From Candidatus Pacearchaeota archaeon (GTDB taxonomy: Archaea; Nanobdellota; Nanobdellia; Pacearchaeales; GW2011-AR1), in contig WAQV01000051.1 in assembly GCA_015520065.1 (NCBI GenBank), positions 1 through 5,582 on the forward strand: DNA of 5,582 nt, read 5' to 3'. Position numbers and translations under genes: made by a program. Positions within the stretch are counted from its first letter, which is position 1. Each line of letters begins with the position of its first letter. Positions 1-5,187 of this stretch are shown piece by piece. The notes beneath the pieces were generated by a model that saw only the letters and a program-made list of their open reading frames with translations, was not told where the DNA came from and did no database searches.

Positions 1-485
1 GCTCCTATTCTTGCACATGCAAGCATTGCTATAAGTGCCTCTGGAATTAAAGGCAGGTAAATAGCAACAACATGCCCTTTTCTTACTCCAAGTTTTTTCA
101 GGACATTTGCAAATTTATTGACTTTCTCATAAAGCTCTTCATAAGTAAGAATTACCGGCTTTTCGTTTACTGGCTCTGGAACCCAGATTAAAGCAGTTTT
201 GTTTCCTAAACCATTCTCAATATGCCTGTCAAGTGCATTAACACAAAAGTTAAGTTTTCCTCCTTTAAACCACCAAAAATAAGGGAGTTTCTCTACATAA
301 GTGTTTTTCTCTTTCCAGAGCTTTTCCCATTTAATTCCCTCTTTTGCAAGATTGCTCCAGAACTCGGTAGGGTTTTTATTTGCTCTTGAGTAGATTTTCT
401 CATCTCTAACCCATGCAATTTTTTTCATCTCTGTAGAAGGCCAGTATTTCCCTCCTTTTTTCACAACATATTTCTTTGCAGGCAT
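1..485 (-). CDS. acs: Acetyl-CoA synthetase, AMP-forming, N-terminal part (runs off the left edge)
   Basis: This enzyme of the ANL (acyl-adenylating) superfamily activates acetate with ATP and CoA to acetyl-CoA, AMP and pyrophosphate in the cytoplasm. Only 161 complete codons are present, against about 630-660 in the family, so the 3' end lies outside the window. The N-terminal cap domain is recognisable: YWPS at residues 14-17, KKIAWVRD at 21-28, NPTEFWSNLAKEGIKWEKLW at about 38-57, WFKGGKLN at 72-79 and ALDRH at 84-88. After it comes the start of the AMP-binding domain (LTYEELYEKVNKFANVLKKLGV, then KGHVVAIYLPLIPEA). The P-loop and catalytic lysine fall outside the window, so activity cannot be judged. 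The ATG at 483-485 gives a normal family N-terminus. It lies 4 bases after the CYTH gene's stop and has no clear Shine-Dalgarno, so translation is probably coupled. A propionyl- or other short-chain acyl-CoA synthetase is possible. Confidence 0.92.
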   Translation of the reverse strand, partial: MPAKKYVVKKGGKYWPSTEMKKIAWVRDEKIYSRANKNPTEFWSNLAKEGIKWEKLWKEKNTYVEKLPYFWWFKGGKLNFCVNALDRHIENGLGNKTALIWVPEPVNEKPVILTYEELYEKVNKFANVLKKLGVRKGHVVAIYLPLIPEALIAMLACARIG

Positions 486-489
486 TTTA

Positions 490-1104
490 CTAAATTTTAA
501 TGTCGTTGTCAATAAACCTCCTTTTTTCTTTTACCCCTTTATACCAGAGCATTTTTGTGTATCCTGTATTGTCAATCTGTTCAGGTCTTATGTCAAGCAG
601 CTTTAAAACCTCTCTTATTCTTTTTCTTGCTTTTTCCAGCTCAGACATCTTGCACAGATACTCAATCTCCATAAAATAACCTAAATGCTTTACATTGTTT
701 ATCTCTATAGACACTCTTTTGTCTTTGTTATATTGATAGGTTTCGTTTCTCTTTATTTTTTTAATCCACTCGCTAAATCCCAAATCTTTAAACAATGCAA
801 GAAGGTTCTTTACTTCATCTTTGCCTTTTAACTTAAACTCAAACTCCTGTTTCACTACAATATCTTTTGTCCAGTATTTTGTCAGCCATTTTTTGAAATT
901 AACCTCAAACTCGTCTTTCATGGCTCTTATCCTGAAAGCCTTTCTCGGATAGGCATTCTTCCTGAACCAGCTTTTAAGAGCAAAATAGTCATCCTCTTTT
1001 TTTCCTTTTTTCACAAGTTTAGCTATCTTTTTAATTTTCTCTCTCAAAGCAGGCACTTCAGACTTATCGAGTTTAACTTTTGTTTCAACTTCAAGCCAAG
1101 CCAT
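490..1104 (-). CDS. CYTH domain protein (CyaB / thiamine-triphosphatase-like)
   Basis: This 204-residue protein has the CYTH fold, a triphosphate tunnel. The family includes class IV adenylate cyclases, thiamine triphosphatases and inorganic tripolyphosphatases. Seen in the sequence: the signature ExExK near the N-terminus (E5, E7, K9), DDYF at 38-41, a basic FRIR strand at 57-60, the charged strands KQEFEFKL (85-92) and KRNETYQY (118-125), then VSIEINNV (131-138) and LGYFMEIEYL (141-150) with the acidic pair E146/E148. GYTKML at 181-186 is the usual closing motif. The length is normal for a single-domain member. Many relatives have Asp where this protein has N136. The start is supported by an upstream AGGGTGA and a TATA-like box. 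The gene ends 4 bases before acs, which suggests a shared transcript. Substrate cannot be read from sequence. Archaeal members are usually labelled CyaB, but a phosphohydrolase role is as likely as cAMP synthesis. Confidence 0.85.
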   Translation of the reverse strand: MAWLEVETKVKLDKSEVPALREKIKKIAKLVKKGKKEDDYFALKSWFRKNAYPRKAFRIRAMKDEFEVNFKKWLTKYWTKDIVVKQEFEFKLKGKDEVKNLLALFKDLGFSEWIKKIKRNETYQYNKDKRVSIEINNVKHLGYFMEIEYLCKMSELEKARKRIREVLKLLDIRPEQIDNTGYTKMLWYKGVKEKRRFIDNDIKI

Positions 1105-1105
1105 T

Positions 1106-1112
1106 TCACCCT
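1106..1112 (-). promoter_or_regulatory. Shine-Dalgarno-like site of the CYTH gene
   Basis: The minus strand reads AGGGTGA and ends one base before the ATG. The GGTGA core is complementary to the 3' end typical of archaeal 16S rRNA. The spacing is shorter than usual, so its use as a ribosome binding site is uncertain, but it supports the chosen start over later Met codons. Confidence 0.4.
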
Positions 1113-1125
1113 CTTTTAAATAATT

Positions 1126-1135
1126 AAAATAAAAA
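1126..1135 (-). terminator. Possible T-tract terminator of the MetRS-beta gene
   Basis: On the minus strand the sequence TTTTTATTTT lies about 55-65 bases after the stop codon of the tRNA-binding protein gene. Archaeal RNA polymerase can terminate at T-rich tracts without a hairpin, and no hairpin is visible here. The tract also lies near the predicted transcription start of the CYTH gene, so it may simply be AT-rich promoter DNA. Confidence 0.25.
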
Positions 1136-1146
1136 CATATTTTTCA

Positions 1147-1154
1147 TTTAAATA
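1147..1154 (-). promoter_or_regulatory. TATA-like box for the CYTH-acs operon
   Basis: The minus strand reads TATTTAAA, the same octamer found upstream of scpB. Its centre is about 46 bases before the CYTH ATG. That predicts a transcript start near 1124 and a leader of about 20 bases, which would contain the AGGGTGA next to the start codon. The call rests on position and composition only. Confidence 0.4.
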
Positions 1155-1189
1155 GTTTTTCTTTATTCCAGCTGTACAACATTAAGGAG

Positions 1190-1534
1190 TTAACTTATCT
1201 TTGTTCCTTCTTTAACGTCTTTCTCAGGAACAATAAGAGTTATCTCTTTGTTATCTTCTTGCTGGCTGACAGCTGCAAGAATCATTCCTTGACTCTCAAT
1301 GCCTCGAAGTTTTTTAGGCTGAAGATTTACTAAAAAAACAGCCTTTTTGCCTTTAAGTTCCTCTTTGGAATAATATTTTTTAAGTCCTGCGCAAATCGTT
1401 CTTTTTCCTATCTCTTCGCCAAAATCCACAATCAACTCATAAAGAAGGTCTGCTCCCTCAATATCTTTAACCTCATCAATTTTGCCAACTCTCAAATCCA
1501 ACTTTTCCCATTCATTAAAGTTTACACCTTCCAT
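1190..1534 (-). CDS. Stand-alone tRNA-binding OB-fold protein (MetRS beta subunit / Trbp111-like)
   Basis: This 114-residue protein matches the C-terminal tRNA-binding domain (EMAP-II/Trbp111 type, OB fold) of methionyl-tRNA synthetase, encoded here as a separate gene. Seen in the sequence: KLDLRVGKI at 11-19, ADLLYELIVDFG at 28-39, the RTICAGL strand at 45-51, YYSKEELKGKKAVFLVNL (54-71), and the diagnostic run QPKKLRGIESQGMILAA at 72-88. The family binds the outer corner of tRNA non-specifically as a dimer and, as MetRS-beta, improves methionine charging. Some archaea carry it apart from the catalytic MetG chain, often annotated MetG beta or metG'. The ORF is complete and has only the tRNA-binding domain; no catalytic HIGH/KMSKS region is present. 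It has its own TATA-like box and diverges from scpB. Whether it works with MetRS or as a free tRNA chaperone cannot be decided here. Confidence 0.9.
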   Translation of the reverse strand: MEGVNFNEWEKLDLRVGKIDEVKDIEGADLLYELIVDFGEEIGKRTICAGLKKYYSKEELKGKKAVFLVNLQPKKLRGIESQGMILAAVSQQEDNKEITLIVPEKDVKEGTKIS

Positions 1535-1567
1535 TTTACTCTTATTCTCTAAAAGAGGAAGTGCTGC

Positions 1568-1581
1568 TTTTTATATTTTTT
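1568..1581 (-). promoter_or_regulatory. TATA-like box for the MetRS-beta gene
   Basis: The minus strand reads AAAAAATATAAAAA, a good archaeal TATA-type element centred about 39-40 bases before the ATG at 1534. A transcript would start near 1547 and have a leader of about 13 bases. The direct repeat at 1581-1601 lies immediately upstream of this box on the same strand. Confidence 0.5.
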
Positions 1582-1601
1582 GAGTGAAAGTCTGAGTGAA
1601 A
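1581..1601. repeat. 9-bp direct repeat in the divergent promoter region
   Basis: TGAGTGAAA occurs at 1581-1589 and again at 1593-1601, with a 12-bp period. The pair lies between the two divergent TATA-like boxes and abuts the one for the MetRS-beta gene, where a transcription factor operator or BRE-flanking element would be expected. A regulatory role is inferred from position alone. Confidence 0.45.
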
Positions 1602-1644
1602 AGCATTACCTCTATTATAACTGATTTAGTTAAGACCATCATAA

Positions 1645-1652
1645 TATTTAAA
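1645..1652 (+). promoter_or_regulatory. TATA-like box for scpB (predicted leaderless transcript)
   Basis: TATTTAAA is centred about 27 bases before the scpB ATG. Archaeal transcription starts about 25-27 bases after the TATA centre, so the mRNA should begin at or next to the start codon. No Shine-Dalgarno sequence is present in the T/C-rich stretch before the ATG, which agrees with leaderless initiation. Confidence 0.55.
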
Positions 1653-1675
1653 ATACTCTGCTCTTTCTTTAAATC

Positions 1676-2233
1676 ATGGAGATAAGCAGCAAAACAGTAG
1701 AGGAAATTGACGAAGCTATTGAAAAAGAAAATCTGAGAAAACTTGAAGCTATATTCTTCATCTCAGGCAGGTTTTTGTCTATGCAGGAATTGGTATCTTT
1801 GAGTGATTTAAATCCTATAATAATAAGAGGGCTAATTGAAAAGCTTCGTGAGAAATATGGCAAAATGGGGTCTGCTATTGAGATTATTGAAAAAAACGGT
1901 TTGTGGAAGATGGATGTTAAACCTGAGTTCAGTTATATTACAAACAAGCTTGCTACAGGCTCAACAGAGTTTACAAAAGCAGAACAAGAGACACTTGCAA
2001 TTATTGCCTATAAGCAGCCTATAAAGCAGTCTGTTGTAATAAAAATTAGAGGAAACAAGGCATACGACCATATAAAAAAGTTCGTGGATTTAGGGCTTGT
2101 AAAAAAGAAAAAGCTTGGCCATACTCATGAATTAAGTTTAAGCGATGAGTTTTATGATTATTTTAATATTGATTTTTCAGCTGCCAATGAAAAGAAAAAC
2201 ATATTAAAGTTAGAAGAAAACAATAAAGAATAA
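1676..2233 (+). CDS. scpB: Segregation and condensation protein B
   Basis: ScpB is the winged-helix (kleisin-interacting) accessory subunit of the SMC-ScpAB condensin complex, which compacts and segregates the chromosome. The 185-residue length is typical. Two tandem winged-helix domains can be read. The first covers about residues 20-85, with LEAIFFISGRFLS at 23-35 and AIEIIEKNGLWKM at 67-79. The second covers about 98-165, with the family signature ETLAIIAYKQPI at 105-116, then IRG at 124-126 and a basic wing LGLVKKKKLGHTHELSLSDEF at about 139-159. A short charged tail follows. The ATG fits the family start and sits 27 bases from a TATA-like box. No scpA or smc is in the window. The gene heads a packed run with a glycosyltransferase gene beginning one base after its stop. 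Confidence 0.93.
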   Translation: MEISSKTVEEIDEAIEKENLRKLEAIFFISGRFLSMQELVSLSDLNPIIIRGLIEKLREKYGKMGSAIEIIEKNGLWKMDVKPEFSYITNKLATGSTEFTKAEQETLAIIAYKQPIKQSVVIKIRGNKAYDHIKKFVDLGLVKKKKLGHTHELSLSDEFYDYFNIDFSAANEKKNILKLEENNKE

Positions 2234-2234
2234 A

Positions 2235-3464
2235 ATGGACTGGTTGACTGGAGTTTATCTTGCATACTCTTTTATTGCATTCTATTTCCTTTTCCTGTTT
2301 ATTTTAATTTATATTCAGAACAGAAGCAAGTTGTATGAGTATGAAGAACCAAAAAGAAATTACTCTTTAAGCATAGTTGTTCCGTGCTATAACGAAGAAA
2401 AAAGCATTGAAGGAACAATCAAAGCGCTTCTTAACTCAGATTACAAAGGACTGAAGAAAATCTTTGTTGTAGATGACTGCAGCACTGACAATTCTTATAA
2501 AATTATAAAGAAAATGGCTGCCAGGCATCCTAAGGTTGTTGCATTAAGGACACCAAAAAACACAGGAAAAGCTAGTGGAGCAAAAAACTATGGTGCAAAA
2601 TTTGTCAAAACAGAACTCATAGGATTTACAGATGCTGATTCCTATCCAAAAAAAGATTCCATAAGAAAAATGGTGGGATTTTTTAATGACTCTCAGGTTG
2701 GAGCTGTAACTGCAATGGTTTTAGTTAAAAAAAGAGATAAGTTTATTGAGAAACTGCAGGCAATAGAATACAAGATAATTGCGTTCAGTAGAAAGCTCTT
2801 AGGTTTTATAGACTCAATCTATGTTACACCAGGTCCTTTGGCAATTTACAGAAAATCTGCATTTGATTCTGTAGGTGGATTTGATGAAAAAAACCTTACA
2901 GAAGATATTGAGATAACCTGGCACTTTGTAGCAAAAGGATACAAAATAAAAATGAGTTTGCCATCAAAAGTTTATACAGTTGTTCCAGACAACCTTAAAA
3001 CATGGTTCAAGCAAAGGATAAGATGGAATATAGGAGGAATCCAGACAATCAATAAATACAAAAAAACATTTATGAAAGTTGGAATGCTTGGAAAGTTCAT
3101 ACTCCCGTTTTTTGTATTTTCATGGATTATTGGTCTTACAGGATTATTAATCTTGGCTTACAGGTTTATCAGAAGTGCAATAGTCCAATATCTTTCAACT
3201 ACTTACTCCATACAAACTCATACAGCAATTCTTACTTTAAGAGAGATAAACTTAACACCAAATATCCTTGTTTTTTTCGGGCTTATGACACTGTTTATGA
3301 GCTTGTCATTTACTGCAATATCACTTATACACTCCAGAGAAAAAGAATTTAAAAAGCATAAATGGTTTGAGATACTGTCATATATGTTTGCGTATCTGCT
3401 TGCATATCCAATACTGCTGATAGTGTCTTTTTACAAATTCATAAAAGGAAAATATTCATGGTAA
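2235..3464 (+). CDS. Membrane glycosyltransferase, family 2 (processive-synthase-like)
   Basis: This GT-A fold enzyme would transfer sugar from a nucleotide-sugar on the cytoplasmic face of the membrane. Its layout resembles PgaC/IcaA, hyaluronan and cellulose synthases. The 409 residues hold an N-terminal membrane helix at about 7-27, then the catalytic domain with SIVVPCYNEE (46-55), VDDCSTDNS (79-87), metal-binding DAD (133-135), TPGPLAIYR (198-206), the catalytic-base motif TED (222-224) and QRIRW (260-264), the QxxRW hallmark of processive or related synthases. Further membrane segments lie at about 287-309, 342-366 and 380-402. All key residues are present. The substrate and product are not readable; an exopolysaccharide, glycolipid or cell-surface glycan is possible. 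The start lies one base after scpB and has no clear Shine-Dalgarno, implying translational coupling. The 3' end overlaps the next gene by 7 bases. Confidence 0.9.
   Translation: MDWLTGVYLAYSFIAFYFLFLFILIYIQNRSKLYEYEEPKRNYSLSIVVPCYNEEKSIEGTIKALLNSDYKGLKKIFVVDDCSTDNSYKIIKKMAARHPKVVALRTPKNTGKASGAKNYGAKFVKTELIGFTDADSYPKKDSIRKMVGFFNDSQVGAVTAMVLVKKRDKFIEKLQAIEYKIIAFSRKLLGFIDSIYVTPGPLAIYRKSAFDSVGGFDEKNLTEDIEITWHFVAKGYKIKMSLPSKVYTVVPDNLKTWFKQRIRWNIGGIQTINKYKKTFMKVGMLGKFILPFFVFSWIIGLTGLLILAYRFIRSAIVQYLSTTYSIQTHTAILTLREINLTPNILVFFGLMTLFMSLSFTAISLIHSREKEFKKHKWFEILSYMFAYLLAYPILLIVSFYKFIKGKYSW
3444..3449 (+). promoter_or_regulatory. Shine-Dalgarno-like site for the thioredoxin-fold gene
   Basis: AAAGGA lies inside the end of the glycosyltransferase gene, 8 bases before the ATG at 3458. 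This spacing favours that ATG over the second in-frame ATG at 3467, which is also possible. Confidence 0.4.
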
Positions 3465-4132
3465 AAATGTTTGGAAACAATAAAAATGTATTTTGGGAAG
3501 CTCTGCTGTTAACCTTAGTAGTATTCATACTTGGCTTATTGTTAGGTGTTGCATACGAATCAGCTCAGCTGGAAAAAATAAATGATTATTATGCAAAATC
3601 AGAAAACTCTTTAATGGATATGGTTGCTTTAAACAGCCTCGTAGATGTAGAAAACACAACTTGTGAGCAGATTGCAGAGTCAAGCATAAAATTTGCAAAC
3701 AGGATTTATGAGGAAGCTATTATTCTTGATGAACTTGAGGAGGCTGGAAAAATTACAGATGACATGAAGCTGGCTCACAAAAAATATGACCTTTTAAGAA
3801 CTTTCCTGTGGATTAATCTTCTTAAGGCAGAAGAAAAATGCCATCCAGAAGAGAATATTTCATTGGTTGTTTATCTTTATGAATATGAAACTGATGATTT
3901 GGCAAAAAAAGCCACGCAGAAGGTATGGTCTAAAGTGTTATATGATTTAAAACAAAAGAAAGGTGACGAGATAATTTTAATTTCAATAGCAGCAGACACA
4001 AACATTACCTCACTGGACACAATATTACAGAGATTTTATATAAGAAAGCTTCCAGTAGTTATTATTAATAACAAGATAGTCATAGAAAAACTTTCATCAG
4101 TAGAAGAGCTGGAAAAATACCTAAATAGTTAA
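3458..4132 (+). CDS. Membrane-anchored thioredoxin-fold protein lacking CxxC
   Basis: I do not recognise a named family. The 224 residues start with a short charged head and a membrane helix at about 12-32 (signal anchor). A helical, charged region follows at about 35-130, with cysteines C69 and C128. The C-terminal domain (about 134-224) has a thioredoxin-like pattern: strand ISLVVYLYEY at 134-143, a long helix, strand EIILISIAAD at 171-180, then LPVVIIN at 198-204 with a probable cis-proline P199, strand KIVIEKL and a final helix. Where redox thioredoxins carry CxxC after the first strand, this protein has YETDDL, so ordinary disulfide exchange at that site is unlikely. C69 and C128 could form a structural disulfide if the domain faces outside. 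The start overlaps the glycosyltransferase stop by 7 bases, suggesting co-translation and perhaps a shared surface-assembly role. The fold call is moderately confident; the function is unknown. Confidence 0.7.
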   Translation: MVKMFGNNKNVFWEALLLTLVVFILGLLLGVAYESAQLEKINDYYAKSENSLMDMVALNSLVDVENTTCEQIAESSIKFANRIYEEAIILDELEEAGKITDDMKLAHKKYDLLRTFLWINLLKAEEKCHPEENISLVVYLYEYETDDLAKKATQKVWSKVLYDLKQKKGDEIILISIAADTNITSLDTILQRFYIRKLPVVIINNKIVIEKLSSVEELEKYLNS

Positions 4133-4141
4133 GAAGGTAAA

Positions 4142-4864
4142 ATGAAAGAGTGTTTTAAATGCGGTATTTCAGGGGAAAGGGCTTTTCTCATGGAAGTAAT
4201 ATCAAGAGAAGGAATTGTTAATGTGTGCAGAAAATGTTCTTTTGAGGAAAATCTTCCTGTAATTAAGAAAGTCAAATCAGTTAATTTTGATGTTGATAGC
4301 GAGAGAAGATTTTCTGACAGGCTTAGAGAGGCAAGAAAAAAAGTTGCTGAGAGGTCAAAAGAAACGACAGTTAGAAATTTTAATGAATTAAAAAGGCAAG
4401 ATGAGGAATTAAAAAAAATAGTCAATAAAAATTATGAAAACTCTCTTAATGCCACTTCTTTACAGGATGTGTCTAAAAGAGATGATTTAGTTAGGAATTT
4501 TCACTGGATTATTATGCGTGCCAGAAGGCTGAAAAAGCTGACTCAAGAGCAGCTTGCCAAGCAGATAAACGAGCCTGAAGCAGCAATCAGGCTGGCAGAA
4601 AAAGGAATAATACCTAAAAACAACTCTAAGTTAGTTAGAAAACTTGAGATGTATTTAGGCATTAAGATATCAAATAATGAACCTCAAAATCAGAATGCCA
4701 GCTCAATTAGTTCATCTTCATCTTTCAGTTTGTCAGACAGCTTGCCTCAAAATACTACACAATTTCAGCAGGACTTGCAGGAAGAAATTGATTTTAACGA
4801 ACTAAAAAACATGACAATTTCTGATTTAAGAAAACTTGCAGAACAGAAATCAAAATCTTTATAA
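4142..4864 (+). CDS. Zinc-ribbon and XRE-type HTH protein, aMBF1-like, with insert and C-terminal extension
   Basis: This is probably an archaeal relative of multiprotein bridging factor 1, a transcription-associated DNA- or ribosome-binding protein. An N-terminal zinc ribbon has C4, C7, C29 and C32 (CxxC pairs). The cro/C1-type helix-turn-helix spans about 119-176: IIMRARRLKKLTQEQLAKQI (124-142), a recognition-helix region EPEAAIRLAEKG (144-155), and KLVRKLEMYLGIKI (163-176), close to the archaeal MBF1 pattern ending in LGIKL. The archaeal proteins are usually about 160 residues; this one has 240. The extra length is a charged, probably coiled-coil insert at about 50-115, a Ser/Asn/Gln-rich linker at about 178-212, and a terminal helix FNELKNMTISDLRKLAEQ (218-235) that resembles the start of a Rho-N/SAP-like motif. 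A GAAGGT site at 4133-4138 precedes the ATG by 3 bases, and the gap to the upstream gene is 9 bases. A different zinc-ribbon/HTH regulator family is possible. Confidence 0.8.
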   Translation: MKECFKCGISGERAFLMEVISREGIVNVCRKCSFEENLPVIKKVKSVNFDVDSERRFSDRLREARKKVAERSKETTVRNFNELKRQDEELKKIVNKNYENSLNATSLQDVSKRDDLVRNFHWIIMRARRLKKLTQEQLAKQINEPEAAIRLAEKGIIPKNNSKLVRKLEMYLGIKISNNEPQNQNASSISSSSSFSLSDSLPQNTTQFQQDLQEEIDFNELKNMTISDLRKLAEQKSKSL

Positions 4865-4865
4865 A
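4858..4865 (+). promoter_or_regulatory. TATA box for rpoL, overlapping the upstream stop codon
   Basis: TTTATAAA is a near-consensus archaeal TATA box that contains the TAA stop of the aMBF1-like gene. Its centre is about 25 bases before the rpoL ATG and no Shine-Dalgarno is present in between, so a leaderless rpoL mRNA is predicted. Read-through from upstream may add to expression. Confidence 0.6.
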
Positions 4866-4886
4866 CCAAAATAACGGATTCTCATT

Positions 4887-5156
4887 ATGGAAATTAAAAT
4901 AATCAACAGTTCTAAAGAAGGAATTGAGATAGAGATTGATAATTTAACAATAGCTGAACTTCTTAGAGTGTACCTTAACAAGGATTCAGGAGTTACATTT
5001 GCAGCATGGAAGCGTAAGCATCCTACAGAGAACCCAATACTAGCTGTTAAAACATCAGGCAAGACACCTCAAAAAGCTATATCAGATGCGGTTTCATCCA
5101 TTACAAAAGATCTTGACAAAGTTTTGGGTGACTTCAGCAAGCTTAAAATTCAGTAA
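4887..5156 (+). CDS. rpoL: DNA-directed RNA polymerase subunit L (Rpo11)
   Basis: Subunit L (Rpo11) pairs with subunit D in the assembly platform of archaeal RNA polymerase and corresponds to eukaryotic Rpb11 and one half of the bacterial alpha dimer. The 89-residue length is typical. The alpha-N-like dimerisation fold can be followed: strands EIKIINSS and GIEIEIDN (2-19), the helix TIAELLRVYL (21-30), the diagnostic VTFAAWKRKHP (36-46), the strand ILAVKTSG with KTP at 59-61, and the long C-terminal helix PQKAISDAVSSITKDLDKVL (61-80). The ATG follows a TATA box at leaderless distance. It lies between the aMBF1-like gene and radB, both also information-processing genes, on the same strand with gaps of 22 and 31 bases. 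Confidence 0.93.
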   Translation: MEIKIINSSKEGIEIEIDNLTIAELLRVYLNKDSGVTFAAWKRKHPTENPILAVKTSGKTPQKAISDAVSSITKDLDKVLGDFSKLKIQ

Positions 5157-5159
5157 CTC

Positions 5160-5167
5160 TTATTAAT
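5160..5167 (+). promoter_or_regulatory. TATA-like box for radB (predicted leaderless transcript)
   Basis: TTATTAAT begins four bases after the rpoL stop and is centred about 24-25 bases before the radB ATG. No Shine-Dalgarno lies between. The geometry matches the rpoL and scpB promoters. Confidence 0.45.
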
Positions 5168-5187
5168 CCAAGCTGTCTGATTTCTAT

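Noticed and set aside
1580..1625. Possible box C/D guide RNA in the divergent intergenic region
   Set aside because: CTGA occurs at 1592 and 1621 and the TGAGTGA repeats faintly resemble C boxes, but no proper RTGATGA is present and the spacings do not fit a guide RNA.
1669..1863. Minus-strand open frame opposite the start of scpB
   Set aside because: It is antisense to a clear ScpB coding region, and its Ser/Ile/Phe-rich product looks like a reverse-frame translation of AT-rich coding DNA.
1836..2024. Short plus-strand frame inside scpB
   Set aside because: It is out of frame within a well-supported gene, with no family resemblance.
3122..3352. Short plus-strand frame inside the glycosyltransferase gene
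   Set aside because: It overlaps conserved membrane-segment coding in another frame and has no recognisable motif.
4129..4425. Minus-strand frame opposite the zinc-ribbon/HTH gene
   Set aside because: It is antisense to the cysteine-ligand region of a convincing gene, and its product is Ser/Leu/Phe-rich as expected of a shadow.
4859..5062. Minus-strand frame opposite rpoL
   Set aside because: It is antisense to a clear Rpo11 coding region.
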